Part shown: positions 1-10,205 of the stretch, one piece after another | Layout: every line of letters starts with the position of its first letter | Position numbering within the stretch: position 1 is the first letter of the stretch | Source: Flavobacterium psychrophilum | Lineage (GTDB): Bacteria; Bacteroidota; Bacteroidia; Flavobacteriales; Flavobacteriaceae | DNA: 49,640 nucleotides | Direction: 5' to 3' | Assembly: GCA_945869365.1 (NCBI GenBank) | Contig: CAMBOW010000005.1 | Location: forward strand, 1-49,640 | The notes under the pieces: model-generated | The model's database searches: none | What the model saw: the letters and a program-made list of their open reading frames with translations, nothing else | Told to the model about the DNA's origin: nothing | Made by a program: the position numbers and the translations under genes

Positions 1-1950
<1,950 letters not shown>

Positions 1951-1970
1951 TAGCTTACATCATTAATATT

Positions 1971-2005
1971 AAAAGGTGGACAATTGACTGTCCACCTTTT
2001 TTTAT
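1971..2005 (+). terminator. Rho-independent terminator of katG
   Basis: Perfect 12-bp inverted repeat (left arm 1971-1982, right arm 1989-2000, 6-nt loop) followed by a T run that continues the right arm. It lies 20 nt after the katG stop, between convergent katG and the ars operon. The A run on the left arm may also give partial termination on the minus strand. Confidence 0.9.
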
Positions 2006-2072
2006 TTTATGTATGCCTAGTATCCCTACAATAAACACGCAAATGCCGCATTTCTGTGGCTGTAATTCGAAT

Positions 2073-3110
2073 CTACAAAAAATACTTTTTTCTCGCCCAA
2101 GCGGCAAATTTTACCAGCAACAACAATGCCGGAACTTCTACCAAAGGTCCAATAACCCCGGCAAAAGCTTGGCCACTATTAAGACCAAAAACCCCGATTG
2201 ACACGGCAATGGCCAACTCAAAATTATTGCCTGATGCGGTAAACGAAACGGCTGCCGTATCGGCATAACTGGCTCCTATTTTTTTGGCGGTAAAAAACAT
2301 CAGCATAAACATGATACCAAAAAACAGGACCAAAGGCAAGGCGATGCGCAGCACATCAACCGGAATAGCCACAATCATTTGTCCTTTTAGGCTGAACATC
2401 ACCACGATGGTAAACAGCAAGGCAACTAAGGTAAATGGCGAAATAAAGGGCAAGAAGAGGTAAAAAAACCACTGATCCCCTTTGATTTTTCGCAATCCCC
2501 AACGGCTTAGCATGGCGGCTACAAACGGTATTCCCAAATAAATCCCCACCGTTTGTGCAATTGAAACAAAGGAAATGGCTACATGCACTCCTTGCAAACC
2601 TACCAAAGGCAACATGATTTCTAAATAAAAATAGGCATACCCACTAAAAAACAGCACTTGCAGCACACTATTAATACCTACTAAACCGGCGGTTAGTTCC
2701 CGATTGCCTTGGGCCAATTCATTCCACACGATCACCATGGCAATGCAAGGCGCCAAGCCAATAATCAATAAACCTGTGAGGTATTCCGGTTTGTCGGACA
2801 AAAAAGTAATGGCCAAGATAAACATCAACAAAGGCCCAATAATCCAGGTGATAAACAAAGAGGTCCAAAGCAATTTTCCTTGCTTGAACATGGCCGGAAC
2901 GAGTTTGAAATCAACTTTGGTGAGCGGCGGATACATCATGATGATCAAGCCAATGGCCAAAGGAATATTGGTAGATCCCGACGAAAACGAATCAATCCAA
3001 GCCGATGAATCGGGAATAAAATACCCCAAGCCAACGCCCAAAAGCATGGCCAAAAATATCCACAAAGTGAGGTAACGGTCTAAAAAGGATAAACGTGTAT
3101 TGGCTGGCAT
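2073..3110 (-). CDS. acr3: ACR3-family arsenite efflux permease
   Basis: Inner-membrane permease of 345 residues that exports arsenite, the product of arsenate reduction. About ten hydrophobic segments are visible. The ACR3 hallmark GLAPCIAMVIVWNELAQG, with the conserved Cys of TM4, lies near residue 125, and a second conserved stretch, SFTASGNNFELAIA, lies near the C-terminus. It is the last gene of the minus-strand ars operon and starts 2 nt after the arsC stop. ACR3 is not homologous to E. coli ArsB, although databases often label it arsB. The ATG start at 3110 gives a normal N-terminus just ahead of the first membrane segment. Confidence 0.95.
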   Translation of the reverse strand: MPANTRLSFLDRYLTLWIFLAMLLGVGLGYFIPDSSAWIDSFSSGSTNIPLAIGLIIMMYPPLTKVDFKLVPAMFKQGKLLWTSLFITWIIGPLLMFILAITFLSDKPEYLTGLLIIGLAPCIAMVIVWNELAQGNRELTAGLVGINSVLQVLFFSGYAYFYLEIMLPLVGLQGVHVAISFVSIAQTVGIYLGIPFVAAMLSRWGLRKIKGDQWFFYLFLPFISPFTLVALLFTIVVMFSLKGQMIVAIPVDVLRIALPLVLFFGIMFMLMFFTAKKIGASYADTAAVSFTASGNNFELAIAVSIGVFGLNSGQAFAGVIGPLVEVPALLLLVKFAAWARKKYFL

Positions 3111-3112
3111 AA

Positions 3113-3727
3113 CTAGCTGTTTTTAAGTTGATGAAATACATAATAAAATTCAGTTGCAATTTGACGGCTGCGGGCTTCGTACATTTCGGCCATTTGCGGA
3201 GTCTGGTCAAATACCTTTGGATCTTCATATTGAACGGGGATTCGTTGAGAAGCACCAGCAATAAAAGGACAACCCTGATCGGCTTGTGAACAGGTCATGA
3301 TGGCTGCAAAATCCGATTGTGGATTAAATGGCGAATCGATGGTTTTAGAAAAACCGATGATTGGCGGTTCATTTTTGTCAAATTTAATGGCGTAAACAGG
3401 ATTAGCTGTATCACTCAATTGTGTACTCTCAAACCCTACTCCCAGCAAGGTTTCAATTACTTGCGGAAACAAAGCCGTGGCTTCGGTACCCGAAGAGTAG
3501 CAACTTACTTGATCTATTCCAAAATAATGGGCCATCGTTTGCGCCCAAATTTGCGACAAATGACTGCGGCGAGAATTGTGGGTACAAATAAAATTTAGCC
3601 GAATGGCTTGATTGGCAGCTTTGCATTTTTGCATATAATCAATGAGTGGCTGTAAAATAAGTTTGCGCTCTTCTGACACAACCATATTTGCCAAGTCGCT
3701 GATGTAGTGGTTAAGTTTTGCATTCAT
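3113..3727 (-). CDS. arsC: thioredoxin-type arsenate reductase (LMW-PTP fold)
   Basis: Reduces arsenate to arsenite for export by Acr3. With the ATG at 3727 the protein has 204 residues. The start sits 2 nt after the DUF6428 stop; an in-frame TTG further upstream (3739) would overlap that gene and is less likely. The low-molecular-weight phosphatase loop is C48-THNSR-R54 (CX5R), with the general-acid Asp probably in YEDPK. Cys146 and Cys153 are seven residues apart, matching the spacing of the redox pair in S. aureus-type ArsC, so the enzyme should be thioredoxin-coupled rather than glutaredoxin-coupled. The N-terminus carries about 40 extra residues compared with the S. aureus enzyme. Confidence 0.9.
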   Translation of the reverse strand: MNAKLNHYISDLANMVVSEERKLILQPLIDYMQKCKAANQAIRLNFICTHNSRRSHLSQIWAQTMAHYFGIDQVSCYSSGTEATALFPQVIETLLGVGFESTQLSDTANPVYAIKFDKNEPPIIGFSKTIDSPFNPQSDFAAIMTCSQADQGCPFIAGASQRIPVQYEDPKVFDQTPQMAEMYEARSRQIATEFYYVFHQLKNS

Positions 3728-3729
3728 AA

Positions 3730-4206
3730 TTAACAACAATTTGAGTTTGGATCACAACTTGTTTTGGCTTTCCAAGTGCCTTGTTGACTTTGAGTTGGCA
3801 TTTGTTCGGGCGAAATACCGCAATGATCTTGCGCCAAACAGGTTGTGAATGTTGGGGTTAATACAAATACTCCAGCAGTAAACTCCAAACCAAATTTTCC
3901 AATGGTTGATTCCAATTGGTATTCTACTTCCAATTCTTGATCGGTAGTAGGCAATAGCGGCATACTGGCTGCAATAATTGACTGAATTTTTTGTGGTGTA
4001 AGTCGGTGATCTAAATCATTGGCATACCACAACTGAAACGTGATGCGATTCTCTGTGCGCATTTTGGCTCCACAATCGATGTAATTTTTGGAGAGCCAGC
4101 CCAATTCAGTAATGTGCACATGTTTGGGCAGCTGCAATCCGTTGGACAATTGAAAGTGAACCTCGCTTACTTGGTTTAAATAGTCTTGAAATTCGTGTAA
4201 AGTCAT
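3730..4206 (-). CDS. DUF6428 family protein of the ars operon
   Basis: A 158-residue soluble protein resembling the DUF6428 family, which I associate with arsenic operons of Bacteroidota; its biochemical role is not established. It has no signal peptide or membrane segment. It contains several Cys residues, and the C-terminal tail is Cys-rich and ends in a CC pair (near SCDPNSNCC). It is the second gene of the operon, 10 nt after arsR and 2 nt before arsC. The position and Cys tail suggest arsenite binding, sensing or delivery to Acr3, but that is inference. Confidence 0.75.
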   Translation of the reverse strand: MTLHEFQDYLNQVSEVHFQLSNGLQLPKHVHITELGWLSKNYIDCGAKMRTENRITFQLWYANDLDHRLTPQKIQSIIAASMPLLPTTDQELEVEYQLESTIGKFGLEFTAGVFVLTPTFTTCLAQDHCGISPEQMPTQSQQGTWKAKTSCDPNSNCC

Positions 4207-4216
4207 CTTTTTAATT

Positions 4217-4540
4217 TTAGCAACAGCTTGGTGCTGTAGATTGTTGAATATGAGTAAAAAAGGAAGCGATTAACTGAAATTTTTCAGGGTTTACACAGTA
4301 GCAAATGGATTTACCTTCGATACTACCTTGAATCAAACCGGCTTGTTTGAGTTCCTTGAGGTGCTGCGAAATGGTGGGTTGCGCCAAGGGTAATTCGTTT
4401 ACAATGTCGCCACAAATGCAGCGATCTACCGATAGTAAATAATCAATGATCGCCAGTCGTGCCGGATGTGCCAAGGCTTTAAAGAGCAAAGCCAATTGGT
4501 TTTGCGATTCGGTATAATGTTCGGTTTTAGTAACTCCCAT
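4217..4540 (-). CDS. arsR: ArsR-family metalloregulatory repressor
   Basis: A 107-residue winged-helix repressor that should leave its operator on binding As(III). The ATG at 4540 is preferred because the in-frame upstream extension would run through the operator palindrome and adds 21 residues absent from the family. Cys41-Ile-Cys43 in DRCICGD corresponds to the metal-binding CxC of ArsR sensors in the recognition-helix region. The HTH reads LAQPTISQHLKELKQAGL. The C-terminus ends in SCC, an extra potential thiol ligand. It is the first gene of the minus-strand ars operon. Confidence 0.93.
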   Translation of the reverse strand: MGVTKTEHYTESQNQLALLFKALAHPARLAIIDYLLSVDRCICGDIVNELPLAQPTISQHLKELKQAGLIQGSIEGKSICYCVNPEKFQLIASFFTHIQQSTAPSCC

Positions 4541-4553
4541 GAGTTTATATTTT

Positions 4554-4567
4554 AATATTGCAATATT
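4554..4567. promoter_or_regulatory. ArsR operator palindrome
   Basis: Perfect 14-bp palindrome AATATTGCAATATT, 14 nt upstream of the arsR ATG at 4540, flanked by further ATTACGAT-like half sites. The position and AT-rich TTGCAA core fit an ArsR box overlapping the operon promoter. Confidence 0.7.
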
Positions 4568-4596
4568 ACGATAATAATTGTTTTGTTTTAAAATTT

Positions 4597-4690
4597 GTTT
4601 CAAGTTTCAGGTTTCAGGTTTGAAAACTGAAAAATGATAAATTAATTCCTGAAGAACTGTAGCAAATCAAAAAACTTGAAACCTGAAACA
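4597..4690. repeat. short element with GTTTCAGGTTTCA-type inverted ends
   Basis: Fills most of the gap between arsR and the GH53 gene. The left end (4597-4621) repeats GTTTCARGTTTCAG-like units. The right end (4675-4690) is the inverse, CTTGAAACCTGAAAC. The same end sequences bound the larger elements at 24.9 and 31.2 kb, but the interior here is unrelated AT-rich DNA. Confidence 0.6.
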
Positions 4691-4696
4691 TTTCCT

Positions 4697-4704
4697 TACT
4701 TTTG
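4697..4704 (+). promoter_or_regulatory. -7 box for the GH53 gene
   Basis: TACTTTTG matches the Bacteroidota TAnnTTTG consensus. A TTG lies 18 nt upstream (4676-4678) as a possible -33 element. The ATG follows 17 nt downstream. The -33 element lies inside the inverted end of the preceding repeat. Confidence 0.55.
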
Positions 4705-4721
4705 AAACTCAATTTAGCCGT

Positions 4722-6071
4722 ATGAAAAAACTGCTTTTCGTTATACTTATCATTCTATCGGTTAAAGCAACCAGTCAATGTCAATTGATTGGTGCTGACA
4801 TGTCCTATGCTAACTCGGTTTTAGCAAATGGCGGGATCTATAAAAACAGTCAAGGAGTGGTGCAAAATCCCTACAGTTTATTTGCCGAAAAAGGAGCCAA
4901 TATTGTCCGTGCTCGCTTGTTTCATACTCCAGCCAATCAGTTGGATTTTTGCGGAAATCAGAGCACGATGAGTTCACTTGCCGATGTGACTAACACCTTT
5001 GAACAAGCCAAAATCTTTGGGATGCAGTTGGAACTTTCATTGCATTATGGCGATTATTTTAATGATCCGCAAAAACAAAAAATGCCTGCTATGTGGCAGG
5101 GTCTGTCTCAATCCGTTTTGCTCGATTCCATCTACAACTACACCACCAAAGTACTCACCCATTTACACAACCAAGACGTGTTACCCAACATCATTGCGAT
5201 TGGCAACGAAACGACTTGGGGATTTGTGGATGAAACGGCTACTACCAACGGTTGGGTTTGGCCCGCCGATGCTACTAAATTTAATCGGGCGCTTTCGGCT
5301 GTAGATGATTTTAATACTGCGCACGGAACTAGCATCAAAAAAGCACTTCATTTTACCGACACCTCAGCCCTTTGGTTGGCGGCCTTATTTGCCAACAAGG
5401 GCATATCAAACTTTGACATTTATGGGTTGTCTTTTTACCCTGTTTGGTCCTCTGTAACAAATTTGTCTCAATTTGGCGATATTATTTCTACCCTGAAAAA
5501 CACCTACAACAAAGATGTACTCGTAATGGAAACCGGAGTGCCTTGGACCACAGCTGCCGGTGATGCCTATTCCAATATAGGAAACAGCTACGGGAATTTA
5601 TCCTACCCCATTAGCCCCGTTGGTCAACAAACTTTTTTTCATGATTTGGTGCAATTGGTATATGATTACGGTGGTTTAGGCGTAATTTATTGGGCGCCCG
5701 ATTGGATCCCTTCAGGGCATTGCGATGCATGGGGACAAGGGTCATCCTATGAAAACCAAAGCTTTTTCAACTTCAATACGAGTAATACCCCTTTACCTGT
5801 TTTTTCTGTGTTTCAGTATTGCAGCGAATTGGGAGTTAGCGATCCAATCAAATATGAACTTAGTGTGGTGTATAATCCGGTGAATGATACCGTAAAAGTG
5901 AATGGCCTTAGCAGTCCTTCTCCTTGCAAACTAATTGATAGCAATGGCCGAATAGTGTACAGCGGAAATACACAAAACGACATGGAATGTAAAGCCATCG
6001 CAACAGGTGTATATTGGATTCAATTGGAACATGCCAACAGACCCTATCTGCTTAAATTCTTGAAAAATTAA
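4722..6071 (+). CDS. secreted GH53 arabinogalactan endo-beta-1,4-galactanase with T9SS tail
   Basis: Predicted extracellular glycoside hydrolase of family 53 that cleaves beta-1,4-galactan side chains of pectin. Residues 1-19 form a signal peptide. The catalytic domain spans about 21-365: LHYGDYFNDPQKQKMPAMW matches the GH53 LHYSDxWADPxxQ region, E163 in IAIGNETTW is the likely acid/base, and E270 in VLVMETGVPW the likely nucleophile. Residues about 380-449 form a type A T9SS C-terminal sorting domain with the usual beta-sandwich pattern and a basic end (LLKFLKN). No SusCD pair or other polysaccharide-utilisation gene lies alongside, so it appears solitary. The family call is confident; substrate specificity is inferred. 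Confidence 0.88.
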   Translation: MKKLLFVILIILSVKATSQCQLIGADMSYANSVLANGGIYKNSQGVVQNPYSLFAEKGANIVRARLFHTPANQLDFCGNQSTMSSLADVTNTFEQAKIFGMQLELSLHYGDYFNDPQKQKMPAMWQGLSQSVLLDSIYNYTTKVLTHLHNQDVLPNIIAIGNETTWGFVDETATTNGWVWPADATKFNRALSAVDDFNTAHGTSIKKALHFTDTSALWLAALFANKGISNFDIYGLSFYPVWSSVTNLSQFGDIISTLKNTYNKDVLVMETGVPWTTAAGDAYSNIGNSYGNLSYPISPVGQQTFFHDLVQLVYDYGGLGVIYWAPDWIPSGHCDAWGQGSSYENQSFFNFNTSNTPLPVFSVFQYCSELGVSDPIKYELSVVYNPVNDTVKVNGLSSPSPCKLIDSNGRIVYSGNTQNDMECKAIATGVYWIQLEHANRPYLLKFLKN

Positions 6072-6142
6072 GATTGGTTCTATTCCCTAAATGGCTTTGC
6101 TGACTGGCTCATTTTACTTTTTTTATTCCCAATATATTTGTT

Positions 6143-6150
6143 TACTTTTG
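6143..6150 (+). promoter_or_regulatory. -7 box for tpx
   Basis: TACTTTTG lies 22 nt ahead of the tpx ATG. A second match, TATATTTG, sits 10 nt upstream at 6133-6140. Either could serve as a TAnnTTTG -7 element. Confidence 0.5.
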
Positions 6151-6171
6151 AGGCTTTAAAAAACACAAGCT

Positions 6172-6675
6172 ATGGCACAAATTACTTTGGGTGGAAATCC
6201 CATAAACACAATAGGAAACCTGCCTCAAGTAGGCGAAATGGCTCCTGATTTTTCTTTAATTCAAACTGATCTTTCCAAAGCCAATTTAGCCCACTTCTCG
6301 GGTAGTAAATTGGTGCTTAATATTTTTCCCAGTATCGATACGGGTACCTGTGCAACTTCGGTTCGTCAATTTAATGCCAAAGCTGCAGCATTGACCAATA
6401 CAAAAGTACTTTGCATTTCCCGTGATTTACCTTTTGCTCAAAAGCGTTTTTGTGGGGCGGAAGGAATTGAGAATGTGATTAATTTATCTGATTTTGTAGA
6501 CGGGCATTTTGGACAAGACTACGGCCTTACCATTGCCGATAGCGTATTGGCTGGTTTGCATTCTAGAGTGATTGTAGTGATTGACGAAAACGGAAAAATT
6601 ATTTATACTGAACAAGTAGGTGAAATTGCAGACGAACCCAATTACGACGCAGCCATTGCTGCATTAAACAACTAG
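6172..6675 (+). CDS. tpx: thiol peroxidase Tpx (atypical 2-Cys peroxiredoxin)
   Basis: Reduces peroxides using thioredoxin. The length of 167 residues is normal. The peroxidatic Cys60 lies in DTGTCATSVR and the resolving Cys94 in KRFCGAEG, the pair that defines Tpx. The N-terminus (ITLGGNPI...GNLPQVGEMAPDF) is also diagnostic. The stop is 7 nt before dgkA, so the two are probably co-transcribed at the head of the tpx-to-ribB gene run. Together with katG it is one of two peroxide-removal enzymes in the window. Confidence 0.96.
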   Translation: MAQITLGGNPINTIGNLPQVGEMAPDFSLIQTDLSKANLAHFSGSKLVLNIFPSIDTGTCATSVRQFNAKAAALTNTKVLCISRDLPFAQKRFCGAEGIENVINLSDFVDGHFGQDYGLTIADSVLAGLHSRVIVVIDENGKIIYTEQVGEIADEPNYDAAIAALNN

Positions 6676-6682
6676 ATAAGGC

Positions 6683-7057
6683 ATGGAATTTCAAAAAGAC
6701 AACTCTTTTTTTACCGGTCGATTTAAAAGCATTGGATTTGCATTTAATGGCTGTGTCAAATTAATCAAGACCGAACACAGCATTATGGTGCAAACGTTTA
6801 TTGGAGTAGTAACCATTATTCTTGGTATTTATTTTGATATTTCTAAAGATGAATGGATGTTTCAAACACTTGCACTTGGCTTGGTTTTGAGCGTAGAAAG
6901 TTTAAATACAGCGGCTGAAAAACTTGCCGATTTTATCCACCCGGATTACCATAAACGCATCGGATTTATCAAAGATATTGCTGCTGGTGGCGTTTTTTTT
7001 GCTGCAATAGCCGCTATTGCAATTTGGTCTATGATCTACCTACCCCGTTTTTTCTAA
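6683..7057 (+). CDS. dgkA: diacylglycerol kinase family protein
   Basis: Small trimeric integral-membrane lipid kinase (124 residues) that phosphorylates diacylglycerol or undecaprenol. Three hydrophobic segments are visible (about 35-52, 60-75, 100-120). The active-site signature ESLNTAAEKLADF corresponds to the ExxNTAIExxxD motif, followed by KDIAAGGVFFAAI. It lies between tpx and ftsK with short gaps (7 and 24 nt). In Gram-positive bacteria this family acts on undecaprenol; here recycling of diacylglycerol or undecaprenol is equally possible. Confidence 0.93.
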   Translation: MEFQKDNSFFTGRFKSIGFAFNGCVKLIKTEHSIMVQTFIGVVTIILGIYFDISKDEWMFQTLALGLVLSVESLNTAAEKLADFIHPDYHKRIGFIKDIAAGGVFFAAIAAIAIWSMIYLPRFF

Positions 7058-7081
7058 CCGATTCAAAAAAAATACCTGGGC

Positions 7082-9553
7082 ATGGCAAAAACAGTAAAAA
7101 GTTCTGACAACAAAAGCGCTGCTCCAAAAACCGAGTGGCAATTTACCCGTCAACATAAGCTCGTACTGGGCGTCGTGTTTATCTTGTTTGCAGTCGCCTT
7201 GTTGGTTGCTTTTATTTCATCATTTATGCACGGCTACGAAGACCAAAGTACGCTGAGTGCATTGACTGATCGCGGCGAAAAAGCACAAAATCTATTGGGG
7301 AAATTTGGTGCTGTTTTGGCCGATATTTTTATCAACCGCGGATTTGGTATAGCTTCTTTTTTGTTTGTTAAGTTTTTTGCTGTATTGGGCGCTTCTTTAG
7401 TGCTAGATGCACCATTAAAACGCTTTAAAACAAGCTTTTTTTGGGATTTATATGCTTTACTGGTACTTTCTATCGGCTTCGGGTTTTTTGCCGACAGTAT
7501 GCCCGAATTGGCAGGAACAGTAGGCTACGAAATGAATTTGTTTGCGCAAGATTATGTGGGGAGCACCGGGATTTTCTTGTTGATATTGTTGGCCGTATTT
7601 ATCTACCTGATTTTCAAAATAAAAATTAATCCTGACGGCATAAAAAGTTTTTTTGAGCGACGAAAACAAGAGTTTACTGCTGATATGGATGCGTTGCAAA
7701 CCCCAACTAATTCGGCAGCTACTGCCTACAATTTAGAAGAATACGCGGTGGCTGATTTGCCCGAAAAACCTATTTATCCCGAAATAGAAGAAGAAGAAAT
7801 TACCGAACCGGTATTGAAAACTTCGGCATTTGAAATTGACAAAGAATCACTAAAACCAACCATTGCCAATGCTTCTGAGATTCAGTTGGATCCCAGTCCA
7901 AAAGTGCATGCACACATAGAGAAACCCTATGTTGGTCCTGAAATCATCGCCACACAAGACGAAACTTTTGTGATCGAAATGGCGGCCGAAGAAGCCACCA
8001 CCGAAGAAAATTTGGCTGCTCGTTTGGTAGCCGATTTTGGTTTATTTGACCCAACCTTAGAGTTGTCCAACTACAAATTCCCTACGCTTGACTTGCTGAA
8101 AGAATATTCAAGCGGAGGAATTACCATAAACCAAGAGGAATTAGAAGAAAATAAAAACAGAATTGTAGAAACCCTGCGGAACTACAAAATTGAAATTGCG
8201 CAAATTAAAGCTACCGTGGGGCCTTCGGTAACCTTGTACGAAATTGTACCCGAAGCTGGAATTCGCATTTCCAAAATTAAGAGCTTAGAAGACGATATTG
8301 CCCTTTCGCTATCGGCCTTGGGCATTCGTATCATTGCCCCTATTCCGGGAAAAGGAACTATCGGAATTGAGGTGCCCAACAAAAACCCGACCATGGTATC
8401 CATGAAAAGTGTGATTGGCTCAACCAAATTTCAAGAAGCTGAAATGGAATTGCCGATCGCATTAGGAAAAACCATCTCCAACGAAACCTTTGTGGTTGAT
8501 TTGGCCAAAATGCCTCACTTGCTCATGGCAGGTGCAACTGGTCAAGGAAAATCGGTGGGATTGAATGCTGTATTGACTTCGTTATTATACAAAAAACACC
8601 CAGCCGAAGTGAAGTTTGTGTTGGTTGATCCCAAAAAAGTGGAACTGACCTTATTTAATAAAATTGAGCGCCATTATTTGGCCAAATTGCCAGATTCTGG
8701 TGATGCGATTATCACTGACAATACCAAAGTAATCAATACCTTGAATTCGCTTTGCGTAGAAATGGACAACCGCTATTCGTTGCTCAAAGACGCCATGGTG
8801 CGCAACATCAAGGAATACAACGAAAAGTTCAAAGCACGCAAATTGAATCCCGAAATGGGCCACCGATTTTTGCCCTACATCGTGCTTGTAGTTGATGAAT
8901 TTGCCGATTTGATTATGACGGCCGGCAAAGAAGTAGAGACGCCTATTGCCCGTTTGGCCCAGTTGGCCCGTGCCATTGGAATTCACTTGATCATTGCCAC
9001 GCAACGTCCATCGGTGAATGTAATTACAGGAATTATCAAAGCCAATTTTCCGGCACGGATTGCCTTTCGCGTTACCTCAAAAATTGATTCAAGAACCATT
9101 TTGGATACCCAAGGTGCCGATCAGTTGATTGGTCGTGGAGATTTGTTGTTTTCGAACGGAAATGATTTGACCCGTGTGCAATGCGCCTTTGTGGACACGC
9201 CCGAAGTAGAAAAAATTACCGAATTTATTGGCTCCCAAAAAGCCTATCCCGATGCCTATTTGTTGCCTGAATTTGTGGGCGAAGATGGTGGAGGAAGTCA
9301 CCTAGATATGGATATTTCCGAACGTGATTCGCTATTTCGCGATGCGGCCGAAATTATCGTGACAGCCCAGCAAGGATCGGCCTCGTTATTGCAACGCAAA
9401 TTAAAATTGGGATACAACCGCGCCGGTCGTCTAATCGATCAATTGGAAGCCGCTGGAATTGTAGGTCCTTTTGAAGGCAGCAAAGCCCGCAACGTAAACA
9501 TTACTGATTTGAGTGCTTTGGATCAGTTTTTTAGTAATGAACAAAACGATTAA
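7082..9553 (+). CDS. ftsK: DNA translocase FtsK
   Basis: Septum-located DNA pump that clears the chromosome termini and activates XerCD recombination at dif. The protein has 823 residues. Four N-terminal membrane segments lie within about residues 25-185, followed by a short acidic linker (about 190-335). The alpha/beta motor contains Walker A AGATGQGKSVGLN and Walker B VLVVDEFADLIM, then LARAIGIHLIIATQRPSVNVITG. The C-terminal gamma winged-helix domain (about 755-815, with SLLQRKLKLGYNRAGRL) reads polarity sequences on DNA. The linker is short compared with E. coli FtsK, as is usual in Bacteroidota. The lolA-like gene follows after 6 nt. Confidence 0.97.
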   Translation: MAKTVKSSDNKSAAPKTEWQFTRQHKLVLGVVFILFAVALLVAFISSFMHGYEDQSTLSALTDRGEKAQNLLGKFGAVLADIFINRGFGIASFLFVKFFAVLGASLVLDAPLKRFKTSFFWDLYALLVLSIGFGFFADSMPELAGTVGYEMNLFAQDYVGSTGIFLLILLAVFIYLIFKIKINPDGIKSFFERRKQEFTADMDALQTPTNSAATAYNLEEYAVADLPEKPIYPEIEEEEITEPVLKTSAFEIDKESLKPTIANASEIQLDPSPKVHAHIEKPYVGPEIIATQDETFVIEMAAEEATTEENLAARLVADFGLFDPTLELSNYKFPTLDLLKEYSSGGITINQEELEENKNRIVETLRNYKIEIAQIKATVGPSVTLYEIVPEAGIRISKIKSLEDDIALSLSALGIRIIAPIPGKGTIGIEVPNKNPTMVSMKSVIGSTKFQEAEMELPIALGKTISNETFVVDLAKMPHLLMAGATGQGKSVGLNAVLTSLLYKKHPAEVKFVLVDPKKVELTLFNKIERHYLAKLPDSGDAIITDNTKVINTLNSLCVEMDNRYSLLKDAMVRNIKEYNEKFKARKLNPEMGHRFLPYIVLVVDEFADLIMTAGKEVETPIARLAQLARAIGIHLIIATQRPSVNVITGIIKANFPARIAFRVTSKIDSRTILDTQGADQLIGRGDLLFSNGNDLTRVQCAFVDTPEVEKITEFIGSQKAYPDAYLLPEFVGEDGGGSHLDMDISERDSLFRDAAEIIVTAQQGSASLLQRKLKLGYNRAGRLIDQLEAAGIVGPFEGSKARNVNITDLSALDQFFSNEQND

Positions 9554-9559
9554 TCCCAC

Positions 9560-10201
9560 ATGAAAAAATTAATATTTTGGGCACTCCTATTTGCCTTAAG
9601 TGCCCAATTACAAGCCCAAGACAAAAAAGCAAAAATTCTCTTGAACCAAGTGAGTTCAAAAGTGAAAGCCTATAAAACCATCAAAATTGAGTTTAAATAT
9701 AGTTTGCAAAATGCCAAGGAAAATGTAAACCAAGAAAGCAGCGGATCGGTAGTGTTGCAAAATAACAAGTATCAGTTGCAACTCATGGGTGTAACCAAAT
9801 TGTTTGACGGCAAACGCGTGTATACCATTAACCCAGAAGACGAAGAAATCACGATTTCAAAAGGCAACGACAAGGAAGACAACCTCATTACACCTTCTAA
9901 GATGTTGACTTTTTATAACAAAGGCTATTCATATACTTGGGACATTAGTCAAACCGTGAAAGGCCGCAGCATTCAATACATTAAATTGATTCCCACTACA
10001 GCCAAAGACCAACGCAAGCAAATTTTATTGGGAATTGACACCAAAGCCAAACAAATTTACAACCTAATCGAAGTGGGTAAAAACGGCACCAAAACTACCT
10101 TGACTGTGGTTTCGTTTAAAACCAATCAGAAATTACCCGAAAGTCAGTTTAAATTTGACAAAAACAAATACCCCAATTACTACCTCAACACGATAGACTA
10201 A
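9560..10201 (+). CDS. LolA-like outer-membrane lipoprotein carrier
   Basis: Periplasmic protein of 213 residues with a signal peptide ending near AQLQAQD. The body is beta-rich with the LolA pattern (SSKVKAYKTIKIEFKYSLQNAKENVNQESSGSVVLQNNKYQLQL...FDGKRVYTINPEDEEITIS), which suggests the half-barrel that shields the acyl chains of lipoproteins on their way to the outer membrane. It lies between ftsK and the LptF/G-like gene, an arrangement I know from other flavobacteria. No LolB is expected in this phylum. The family is clear; the exact client is inferred. Confidence 0.88.
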   Translation: MKKLIFWALLFALSAQLQAQDKKAKILLNQVSSKVKAYKTIKIEFKYSLQNAKENVNQESSGSVVLQNNKYQLQLMGVTKLFDGKRVYTINPEDEEITISKGNDKEDNLITPSKMLTFYNKGYSYTWDISQTVKGRSIQYIKLIPTTAKDQRKQILLGIDTKAKQIYNLIEVGKNGTKTTLTVVSFKTNQKLPESQFKFDKNKYPNYYLNTID

Positions 10202-10205
10202 GCCG

